From contig CAMALN010000096.1 of assembly GCA_945836565.1 (NCBI GenBank), positions 1 through 6,506 of the forward strand: DNA of 6,506 nucleotides, read 5' to 3'. Positions 1-5,505 of this stretch are shown here, piece by piece. The stretch comes from an uncultured Lachnospiraceae bacterium (lineage in GTDB: Bacteria; Bacillota; Clostridia; Lachnospirales; Lachnospiraceae). The notes below the pieces were generated by a model. That model saw nothing but the letters and a program-made list of their open reading frames with translations. It ran no database searches and had not been told where the DNA came from. A program made the translations under genes and the position numbers. Numbering within the stretch: position 1 is the first letter of the stretch; the number at the start of each line of letters is the position of its first letter.

Positions 1-71
1 CCCGCGTAGTGGGGGAGTTGGCTAGGATATGTCCTAGAGAGGGGCCCGCGTAGCGGGAAAGTTGGCTAGGA
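1..71. repeat. Two-copy 27-bp hairpin repeat, 44-bp period, cut by the window edge
   Basis: Copies lie at 1-27 and 45-71 and differ at only three positions. Each begins with a short hairpin, CCCGC-GTA-GCGGG in copy 2. In copy 1 the change to GTGGG keeps the stem through a G-U pair. Each copy ends in GTTGGCTAGGA. The linker contains GTCCTAG (31-37), which can pair with CTAGGA of copy 1 (22-27) or with CTAGGAC of copy 2 (66-72), so two exclusive folds are possible. Copy 1 starts at base 1, so the array may continue upstream. In one frame each copy reads PRSG-x-VG followed by TAG, so a duplicated gene end is an alternative explanation. The repeat is clear; its role is unknown. Confidence 0.75.
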
Positions 72-99
72 CAAGTAAAGGTTTACCTGGATGAAAAGT

Positions 100-104
100 G
101 AGGG
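100..104 (+). promoter_or_regulatory. Probable SD that sets the kinase start at ATG 110
   Basis: GAGGG ends 5 nt before ATG 110. The in-frame GTG at 98 has no comparable purine tract at the right distance and overlaps this site, so ATG 110 is the better start. Confidence 0.5.
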
Positions 105-109
105 ACGAG

Positions 110-1831
110 ATGGATTTTCAGAATATGTGTATGGGATGCATGGAGATAAAGCCTGCCGGGCTTAATACGTGTCCATATTGCGGATTTAATATAATTACAT
201 ACAGCAATAAGATAAATAATGATGAGCAGAGTATTATCGAGATAAACAGACGAACCATGTCCACTACATCTATGCCAAAGGAACTGCCGCAACGGCCGCT
301 TCCGATTGGCACCATGCTGGGTGGCAGCTATATGGTTGGAAGAAGGCTGGGTGCCGGAGGCTTCGGCGTAAGCTATGTAGGCTTTGATGTTGATTTTGAG
401 AGAAAGGTTGCCATCAAGGAATTTTATCCCAAGGGATATGCGGACAGAGATGTAACCGGAACTAATCTTGTACCGAGACCGGGTGCCAGAGGAGCTTATT
501 TTACAGAGCAAAAGGAGCATTTTGCACATGAAGGAAAGGTATTAGCTCAGGTTGAGGAACAGGGTATAGTCAGGGTATTGAGCTTCTGCAGAGAATTTAA
601 TACTGCATATATTATAATGGAATTCCTGGAGGGTGAGGATCTTGCACATTATCTGAACAGGCGGGGCGGATATCTGCCGGTGGCTGAAGCACTTGAGATA
701 ATGCGTCCTGTAGTAAAGTCGCTTGCGCTTATACATGAGAGAGGCCTTGTACACAGGGATATAAGTCCGGATAATATTATGTTAACTAAACAAGGACCTA
801 AGCTTATTGATTTCGGAGCGGCATTAGGCAAGGGTGAGCATCCGGAAGGTCCGCCTATAGGAAAGAGAGGCTATGCCCCTTCAGAACAGCTTAAAAAGGG
901 TGGGGTTGTTGGTGCACATTCAGATGTGTATTCGCTTTGTGCCACATTATATCTGTTAATCACAGGGCAAAAGCCACCAAGATCCTTAGATAGAGAGAAA
1001 AAGGATGAGATATACAATATTTCCGATTATGGTGTGGAGATAAATCGTGTGCAGGAGGCTGCTATAATGCAGGGACTTGCGATGGATTATAAGCTTAGAA
1101 TAAAGAATGCAGGAGATTTGTACTATCTTCTCTATGTATATGGAGTGAAGACGGAGTCGACGGTCGAATGTCTGCAAAAGCAGGTCAGAGAAAGCAGCAC
1201 GGAAGTAATTATGAATAAGCTTGAAAGGGAGCGTAAGAAATCAAAGACAAGACTTGCATATATAATTGCGACGATATGTGTGCTTGTTCTGGGTTGCATG
1301 ATAATTTCGGTAAGGGCAATTACGAAGAAGCTTCAGGAAAGTAAGAAAGGAACCCCTGTTGTAATAACAGATGATTTAGGTAATACGACAGATGAGTCGG
1401 ATTCGCATTCTGTCACAGAGGATGATTTGCACACATATATTGATGCACTGTATGATGCGGTGGATTCCGACAGACAAAGTGCCGGTTACGGAGCATTGAA
1501 TAAGGACAAAGCATATGAGGCAGCGGCAAATGCCGGCGTGGCAAAATGTACTCAGATAAGTGCTGCATCACAATCGGAGTGGAGCGATGAGCTGACCGAA
1601 GCAGCATTGGAGACTATGGATGAAAATGGTATTACCAATGCGGGATGGGTTATAAGAGCATATAGCAATGATATGACGGTAGAAGCGATAAAAGAGGACA
1701 TATATGCTGCTATTGAGGATGCAAATAAGGGAATAGCGGATGCGATAGACCTCATGAGCTGCAACAAAATCGGAGCTGCCACAGCCATAAGTGGGGATGG
1801 AACTATGTTTTGGATGGTTATTTACAGATAA
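110..1831 (+). CDS. Zinc-ribbon, membrane-anchored eukaryotic-type Ser/Thr protein kinase
   Basis: Predicted to phosphorylate protein Ser/Thr at the inner membrane face (573 aa from ATG 110; the frame also has GTG 98). Residues 7-24 form a zinc ribbon (C7-x2-C10, C21-x2-C24). The kinase domain is about 74-345: glycine loop GAGGFG (81-86), VAIK lysine K103, catalytic loop HRDISPDN (D217, N222), DFG 234-236 and APSE 256-259. All core catalytic residues are present. A basic stretch (RERKKSKTR) precedes one membrane helix at about 382-402. The outer part begins with an acidic Ser/Thr linker. It ends in a domain (about 436-573) whose close, IGAATAISGDGTMFWMVIYR, resembles the end of CAP/SCP domains, although their metal-binding His residues are missing. 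PASTA repeats, usual in PrkC/PknB, are absent. No Ser or Thr lies between DFG and APSE except the Ser of APSE. No promoter is evident upstream, so it may be cotranscribed with genes outside the window. The kinase call is firm; the CAP-like call is tentative. Confidence 0.93.
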   Translation: MDFQNMCMGCMEIKPAGLNTCPYCGFNIITYSNKINNDEQSIIEINRRTMSTTSMPKELPQRPLPIGTMLGGSYMVGRRLGAGGFGVSYVGFDVDFERKVAIKEFYPKGYADRDVTGTNLVPRPGARGAYFTEQKEHFAHEGKVLAQVEEQGIVRVLSFCREFNTAYIIMEFLEGEDLAHYLNRRGGYLPVAEALEIMRPVVKSLALIHERGLVHRDISPDNIMLTKQGPKLIDFGAALGKGEHPEGPPIGKRGYAPSEQLKKGGVVGAHSDVYSLCATLYLLITGQKPPRSLDREKKDEIYNISDYGVEINRVQEAAIMQGLAMDYKLRIKNAGDLYYLLYVYGVKTESTVECLQKQVRESSTEVIMNKLERERKKSKTRLAYIIATICVLVLGCMIISVRAITKKLQESKKGTPVVITDDLGNTTDESDSHSVTEDDLHTYIDALYDAVDSDRQSAGYGALNKDKAYEAAANAGVAKCTQISAASQSEWSDELTEAALETMDENGITNAGWVIRAYSNDMTVEAIKEDIYAAIEDANKGIADAIDLMSCNKIGAATAISGDGTMFWMVIYR

Positions 1832-1864
1832 AGCTTGTAAATAGCTTGTAAATGGCTTGTAAAT
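1832..1864 (+). repeat. Three tandem 11-bp repeats directly after the kinase stop
   Basis: AGCTTGTAAAT occurs at 1832-1842 and 1843-1853, and as GGCTTGTAAAT at 1854-1864. The array begins at the base after the kinase TAA and lies just upstream of the promoter at 1877-1905. It has no internal dyad, so it is not a terminator. The 11-bp spacing is about one helical turn, which would suit a protein binding one DNA face, but slippage alone could also create it. Confidence 0.8.
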
Positions 1865-1876
1865 GATATAATTTGC

Positions 1877-1905
1877 TTGATTTATTGAAATGATAAATAT
1901 ATACT
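1877..1905 (+). promoter_or_regulatory. Probable sigma-A promoter for the repeat-protein/membrane-protein pair
   Basis: TTGATT (1877-1882) and TATACT (1900-1905) are separated by exactly 17 bp in an AT-rich spacer. Transcription would begin near 1912, leaving a leader of about 55 nt before ATG 1968. The 136-bp gap after the kinase and the fresh promoter suggest that the next two genes can be expressed independently of the kinase. Confidence 0.5.
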
Positions 1906-1967
1906 TGTATTGAATTGTACATATAAAGCATATTAATGTATGAATATTATTTTATGGAGGAAAAACT

Positions 1968-2732
1968 ATGAGTAAGATATGTTGCGGTAACACTTATTCT
2001 GATGAAGAAACAGTGTGTCGTGTATGCGGTAAGCCTCTGATGGAACAGCCTGCTCAGGCTCCAGAGGCAGATGACGCAGATGCAACAACTGTGTTGGTTA
2101 GTGATGTAGTATATGCTCAGGCCGAGAAGCAGAAGGAAGAGCAGATGAAATTTGCAAATCAGCCACAGCAGCCGATGGGAATGCCGGGTCAGCCTATGGG
2201 AGCACCTGACCAGCCAATGGGTCAGCCGATGGGGATGCCGGGCCAGCCAATGGGGGCACCGGGACAGCCAATGGGAGCACCAATGGGAATGCCAATGGGA
2301 GCACCGATGGGAGCACCGGGACAGCCAATGGGAGCACCGATGGGAGCACCGGGACAGCCAATGGGACAGCCGATGGGAGCACCGGGTCAGCCGATGGGAA
2401 TGCCAATGGGAGCGCCGGGCCAGATGGGTATGCCACCACAGCCACCTGTACAGAAGCCGCCAAAGCCACAGAAGTCTGAGGCAGCAAAGGAGAAGACAGC
2501 AAAGACTTGCGGTCTTGTTACTCTTATTGTAGCAATAGTAGGATTTGTAGCAGTAGCTGCACTTACAGTTATATTTATGGTTTTCCCTAGCTCAAAGAAG
2601 TATGATGGAGCTAAGAAGAAGGGTTTTGACAGTGCGATTACAACTGAGGCTTCCTTGCCTTCAGTAGGCGCAACAGATTCTGATGCAACTGTAAGTGATG
2701 AAGAGCCTGCAGAGGCAGCAAAGGAGGATTAA
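1968..2732 (+). CDS. Zinc-ribbon membrane protein with Pro-Met-Gly repeat domain
   Basis: 254 aa, function unknown. ATG 1968 follows TGGAGG (1955-1960) by 7 nt. The N-terminus looks like a zinc ribbon with an odd first knuckle: C5-C6 adjacent instead of CxxC, then C17-x2-C20-G. Residues 28-60 are acidic and Ala-rich. Residues 68-156 are a low-complexity array with fifteen PMG units in XPMG and APGQPMG spacings. A Lys/Pro-rich stretch (161-180) leads to one membrane helix at about 181-206, then a short tail, basic first and acidic/Ser/Thr-rich at the end. By analogy with zinc-ribbon membrane proteins of Firmicutes (TcaA/YvbJ type), ribbon and repeat should be cytoplasmic and the tail outside, but both flanks of the helix are basic, so topology is not certain. 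The next gene starts 3 bp later with its SD inside this gene's end, implying linked translation. The zinc ribbon shared with the upstream kinase suggests a common process (inference). Confidence 0.88.
   Translation: MSKICCGNTYSDEETVCRVCGKPLMEQPAQAPEADDADATTVLVSDVVYAQAEKQKEEQMKFANQPQQPMGMPGQPMGAPDQPMGQPMGMPGQPMGAPGQPMGAPMGMPMGAPMGAPGQPMGAPMGAPGQPMGQPMGAPGQPMGMPMGAPGQMGMPPQPPVQKPPKPQKSEAAKEKTAKTCGLVTLIVAIVGFVAVAALTVIFMVFPSSKKYDGAKKKGFDSAITTEASLPSVGATDSDATVSDEEPAEAAKED
2169..2435 (+). repeat. In-frame 12/21-bp coding repeat (XPMG / APGQPMG)
   Basis: The array mixes 12-bp units (XPMG) and 21-bp units (APGQPMG). Near-identical DNA copies recur around 2290-2370 with a 33-bp super-period. All units are multiples of 3, so slippage or recombination would change domain length without breaking the frame. 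The absence of stops in the repeat explains why long open frames also appear here in another + frame and on the - strand; those are not genes. Confidence 0.93.
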
Positions 2733-2735
2733 GCT

Positions 2736-4238
2736 ATGAAGACAAAGAAATGGCAAGTTGTTACAATATCTTCTCTTGCAGTTATTGTAGTCGAGGTTGT
2801 ATTATTCTTCCTTCTTACATTACCTGCTATGAGAACAAACAGCCTCTTCAAAGCATTGGAAAGCGGTGATGCAACTGAGGCTAGAGATATCTATGGTAAG
2901 CTTTCTTCCGGAAAGCAGAGTAAGGTAAGAGAAAAGCTTGGTGATTTCGGTACATACCAGGTAAATGAATATATAAATGGCAAGCTTGAATATGATAAGC
3001 TTTCTAAGCAACTCGAGGCAGCTTCTAAGCTTGATAAGAAGAAATGTCCTGAGATTATGGAAGAGTATATCGGCAAGGCTAGTTCTGTAGAGCTTGTGAA
3101 CATATTTGAGACAGCTTCTAAGGATTATCTTGTAAATGAGGATTATTATTCAGATACATTTGAAGATTGCTCAGACAGATTCTCAGAGATATATTATAGT
3201 ATGGATAATAGTGATATGGCTGATGACGAGCTTGAGGCTTGCATTCAGTCAAAGCAGGATGCATTTGACGCCGGAGACCTTGAGATAGATGAGTATAAGG
3301 CATACGCAAATGCAGGAACATACCTTTTCTCATATGGAACAGAAGCCTATGATATAGCTTCTGATATGTCTGATAAGGCATACTATATCGGAGTATATCA
3401 GGAGGATCTTGATGAAGCACAGGAATACTATGACAATGAAGAGTATTTTGAGTGTATAGAATACTGTGATGATGAGCTTGAGTGGAGCTTCTACTCAGAT
3501 GAGGATGAGACAGGCTACAAGGCTAAGTTCCAGACACTTAGAGATGATGCATATGAGACAGGTAAGACCTATTACCTCGATAAGGCAGAGTCACTTATCA
3601 ATTCGGGTGATACATATGGAGGTGAGGAAATACTTACCAAGATGGATGAGGTTTACGGTGATGATGTAGATACTTCGGCTGTTTGGGCACTTACAAGAGC
3701 AGCTTGGATGACTGCATACGTGGATTTCATGGGCGATTGGGAGTCACATATCAGAGCAGATGTAGTAAGCGGTGTTAAGGTAGGTAACTATGATGACCCT
3801 TCTACAGTTAATGTGGACGATTACCTTCCGTATGATATATATCTGTATGATTTCGATGATAACGGGGTTCCTGAGATGATGCTTAGAACCTATGATTACA
3901 GATATTATATCTATACATATGATGGTTCAAATGTAGTATTTACAGGTCTTCTTTCACTTGTTTCACTTACAGAGAAGCCAAGACTTCTCGCAGAGCCTAT
4001 CTCAATGCCGGAGAATATGGTTCAGGGATATGAGCTTCTTGAGTTTGCAAACAATGCATGGACTGTTGTTGAGTATTACATCACTGATGGTGTTACCTAT
4101 GAGGTAAATGGTGAGTCGGTATCGATGGAAACTGCTGAGGAGATGCATAACAGATTCGAGGATATGCAGACTAGTGAGTATATTGATTATGACAGTATAG
4201 ATAATTATGAGGATTTCATATACTCATACGGACAGTAA
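2736..4238 (+). CDS. Membrane-anchored extracytoplasmic protein, Tyr/Asp-rich, helical plus EF-like motif
   Basis: 500 aa, not a family I can name. ATG 2736 is 8 nt after AAGGAGG (2721-2727), which lies in the last codons of the preceding gene. MKTKKW is followed by one helix at about 7-30. It is read as an uncleaved N-in anchor because no clear signal peptidase site follows, so nearly all of the protein would be outside. Residues 34-330 look mostly helical. Parts such as 36-70 and 215-250 have a repeat-like helical pattern resembling TPRs, but I cannot confirm TPRs. Residues 365-405 carry DFDDNGVPE (372-380) followed by Tyr-rich strands, like the DxDGDGxPE calcium-loop-like modules of secreted clostridial proteins. 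About 50 residues (10%) are Tyr and the chain is strongly acidic. Cys residues occur at 104, 145, 169, 240 and 244. Context suggests a partner of the zinc-ribbon protein and possibly of the kinase. A terminator follows at 4307. Confidence 0.88.
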   Translation: MKTKKWQVVTISSLAVIVVEVVLFFLLTLPAMRTNSLFKALESGDATEARDIYGKLSSGKQSKVREKLGDFGTYQVNEYINGKLEYDKLSKQLEAASKLDKKKCPEIMEEYIGKASSVELVNIFETASKDYLVNEDYYSDTFEDCSDRFSEIYYSMDNSDMADDELEACIQSKQDAFDAGDLEIDEYKAYANAGTYLFSYGTEAYDIASDMSDKAYYIGVYQEDLDEAQEYYDNEEYFECIEYCDDELEWSFYSDEDETGYKAKFQTLRDDAYETGKTYYLDKAESLINSGDTYGGEEILTKMDEVYGDDVDTSAVWALTRAAWMTAYVDFMGDWESHIRADVVSGVKVGNYDDPSTVNVDDYLPYDIYLYDFDDNGVPEMMLRTYDYRYYIYTYDGSNVVFTGLLSLVSLTEKPRLLAEPISMPENMVQGYELLEFANNAWTVVEYYITDGVTYEVNGESVSMETAEEMHNRFEDMQTSEYIDYDSIDNYEDFIYSYGQ

Positions 4239-4306
4239 GATATTATTGCACAAGATGAATAATGCTAAAGTGAATATATAAAGCTTTGCTTTGGCGATAT
4301 AATAAT

Positions 4307-4348
4307 ATGGACTGTGGTATTTGCCACAGTCCATTTACTTTTTTATTT
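4307..4348 (+). terminator. Strong intrinsic terminator, possibly bidirectional
   Basis: An 11-bp perfect stem (4307-4317 with 4324-4334; core GGACTGTGG / CCACAGTCC) has a 6-nt loop and is followed on the + strand by a T-rich tract (TTTACTTTTTTATTT). It ends the + strand pair about 70 bp after its last stop. Read on the - strand the stem is followed by an AT-rich but less U-rich tract, so it may also serve the convergent gene ending at 4378. Confidence 0.88.
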
Positions 4349-4377
4349 GAACAAATATCGCATAGCTTATGTTTTAT

Positions 4378-4632
4378 TCATAGCATAGCTTTAATCATCT
4401 CGAATTTCTTTCGCTCTTCAGGAGTCATTGTCTCTTCCATGGCTGATATAAGTAGCTCGGTTTCCTGTTTTGTAAATGACATATTTCTTCTGTTGAGTTC
4501 TTTGTTTATCATCATGATTTGTGGCAGCATTTGTTCGATTGATTTTGATATGCTCTGCTGTTGTATCTCCAGAATGATTTTTTGCTTTAGGGGAGATAGT
4601 GCGAGAAATTTCGGATTATCATTTAATTTCAC
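4378..4632 (-). CDS. Small helical protein of unknown function, coupled to the upstream gene
   Basis: 84 aa from GTG 4632. The frame extends to another GTG at 4650, but that one lies before the SD. AAGGAGG (4641-4647) sits 8 nt ahead of GTG 4632, so the shorter form is preferred. The TAA of the preceding gene ends one base before this start, a classic coupled arrangement. The protein is charged and probably all-helical, with no membrane segment or Cys. Recognisable stretches are SPLKQKIILEIQQQS (8-22), QMLPQIM (near 34) and the C-terminal MTPEERKKFEMIKAML. From memory, short clostridial proteins with an EQMLP segment and a terminal xPEExxxxxxI helix occur in gene pairs, but I cannot name a family or role. 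Confidence 0.78.
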   Translation of the reverse strand: MKLNDNPKFLALSPLKQKIILEIQQQSISKSIEQMLPQIMMINKELNRRNMSFTKQETELLISAMEETMTPEERKKFEMIKAML

Positions 4633-4633
4633 C

Positions 4634-5029
4634 TTATTCGCCTCCTTCACTATTTAGGATATCTAATACACTGTCGTATAGATTGGAATCTGATTGCTTG
4701 GACGATTGTCCGTCAAAAGCATTCATAGCTTGCATCATGGTCATCATTTTCTTGGCATTTGCAATGGATTCAGACATATCACCGGGCATTATGGCACACA
4801 GCTTTTGCAGCATATCCTCGCTGGAGCAGCCGGAGCAGTTGAAGCCACAGCTGTTTACGTATTGCTCGTTGTTGAGATTGTTCATAAGTAATGACAGTTC
4901 GCGATATTTTATGTATATGATCAGAAAACGTTTCATTTTAAAATCCACAAAGGGCACCATTGCCTCAAGCATTATGAGGGAATTGTCATTTATTAGCTTG
5001 TCGAGAGGATGAGATAAGCCCTGATTCAT
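4634..5029 (-). CDS. Cys-cluster small protein of unknown function
   Basis: 131 aa from ATG 5029. An in-frame ATG two codons earlier at 5035 is also possible. A weak TAGG lies 8 nt before 5029 but only 2 nt before 5035, which favours 5029. The first half (about 10-52) is hydrophobic and helical, with MLEAMVPFVD and FLIIYIKYRELSLLM. It could be an amphipathic or membrane-associated helix pair, but it contains charges and is not a clear membrane segment. The centre has CGFNCSGC (C61-x3-C65-x2-C68) with C78 following, a plausible metal or Fe-S site. The tail is Met-rich, then polar and acidic. The next gene starts one base after the stop, so both are made from one transcript. No family recognised. 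Proteins with a similar IPF-x(n)-IKxxEL helix appear in clostridia by memory only. Confidence 0.8.
   Translation of the reverse strand: MNQGLSHPLDKLINDNSLIMLEAMVPFVDFKMKRFLIIYIKYRELSLLMNNLNNEQYVNSCGFNCSGCSSEDMLQKLCAIMPGDMSESIANAKKMMTMMQAMNAFDGQSSKQSDSNLYDSVLDILNSEGGE
4641..4647 (-). promoter_or_regulatory. SD inside the upstream gene that decides the GTG 4632 start
   Basis: Perfect AAGGAGG on the - strand, within the codons for the last residues (SEGGE) of the preceding protein, with an 8-nt spacer to GTG 4632. It shows that the 84-aa protein is translated from the same mRNA as its upstream neighbour. Confidence 0.75.
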
Positions 5030-5081
5030 ATACATAACCTATATACCATTTATATCAATATATGTTTGAAATTATTATTTA

Positions 5082-5113
5082 GAATAATAAATAAGCCCCG
5101 GATAGTCCGGGGC
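5082..5113 (-). terminator. Intrinsic terminator of the Cys/Gly-rich gene
   Basis: An 8-bp GC-rich perfect stem (5095-5102 with 5106-5113: GCCCCGGA/TCCGGGGC) has a 3-nt loop and is followed on the - strand by TTATTTATTATT. It lies 15 bp after the stop of the Cys/Gly-rich gene and separates it from the two-gene unit downstream. On the + strand no T-tract follows, so it acts in the - direction. Confidence 0.85.
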
Positions 5114-5127
5114 CGTATGCATTTTGA

Positions 5128-5382
5128 TTAGCATCCGCAGCTGTTGCCGCAGCCGTTGCCAAAGCCGCTGCATCCACAGCCATTGCCGAATCCGAATCCG
5201 CTTCCGCAGCCGCCGCAGAAGAGAAGAAGGATAATTATCCATATGCAATCGTTTCCGCAGCCACAGTCACCGCATCCGTTACCGCCACAGCATAAGAGAA
5301 GAAGTATTATCCAGATGCAGGAATTGTTTCCGAAGCCGCTTCCGCAGCCACAACCGCACTGAGTTGCTGATAAATCACTCAT
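5128..5382 (-). CDS. Very Cys/Gly-rich small protein with duplicated hydrophobic unit
   Basis: 84 aa with 17 Cys and 24 Gly, about half the protein. ATG 5382 follows GGAGG (5390-5394) by 7 nt. Two copies of a unit of about 24 residues are visible, NSCIWIILLLLCC (20-32) and NDCIWIIILLLFC (44-56), each flanked by CG-rich segments; the period is 72 bp in the DNA. The C-terminal third is GFGNGCGC-type repeat. No signal peptide is seen. The hydrophobic units are too short for confident membrane helices but may insert or aggregate. Clostridial genomes carry similar proteins, sometimes labelled high-cysteine (chorion-like) proteins, and a spore surface or disulfide-crosslinked role is often suspected. 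That is recollection and inference, and no sporulation sigma-factor promoter could be shown upstream. It has its own terminator. Confidence 0.85.
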   Translation of the reverse strand: MSDLSATQCGCGCGSGFGNNSCIWIILLLLCCGGNGCGDCGCGNDCIWIIILLLFCGGCGSGFGFGNGCGCSGFGNGCGNSCGC

Positions 5383-5454
5383 TATAGAGCCTCCAAATTT
5401 TTACTTATGGTATATTTTATTCTGTACAGTAAGATGTGTTACCTGAATTTTTTA

Positions 5455-5483
5455 TTGCTGTAAAAAATAATAAATGATATTAT
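5455..5483 (+). promoter_or_regulatory. Probable extended -10 sigma-A promoter for the two-pass membrane protein
   Basis: TTGCTG (5455-5460) and TATTAT (5478-5483) are 17 bp apart, with TG at 5475-5476 giving an extended -10 (TGATATTAT). Transcription would begin near 5490, about 18 nt before the GGAGG at 5508. That fits a translation start near 5521 better than one at TTG 5506. Confidence 0.5.
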
Positions 5484-5505
5484 AAGCAGATAAGATAAAA
5501 GGTTT

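Noticed and set aside
91..165. A 24-codon open frame (ATG 91) overlapping the kinase start, with AAAGG upstream
   Set aside because: It is short, has no recognisable content and overlaps the kinase in another frame; a chance frame is as likely as a leader peptide.
2152..2532. Long open frames in another + frame and on the - strand across the PMG repeat
   Set aside because: They arise because the repeat has no stops in several frames; they have no SD of their own and consist of repeat shadow.
4806..4850. C-x3-C-x2-C as a radical SAM signature
   Set aside because: The protein is about 131 aa and lacks room or motifs for the rest of a radical SAM domain; only a generic metal-site suggestion is kept.
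4286..5012. + strand open frames opposite the two small - strand genes, and the one opposite the Cys/Gly-rich gene
   Set aside because: They lack SDs and overlap - strand genes with good SDs, coupling and terminators in the opposite direction.
5422..5429. CTGTACAG palindrome in the divergent intergenic region as a repressor operator
   Set aside because: It is only 8 bp, does not extend, and does not match the Firmicutes LexA box; one site alone is weak.
5396..5440. Sigma-K/E-type promoter for the Cys/Gly-rich gene (CATAAGTAA on the - strand at 5401-5409)
   Set aside because: The -10 matches the CATA-N3-TA pattern incompletely and no -35 AC lies at the right spacing.
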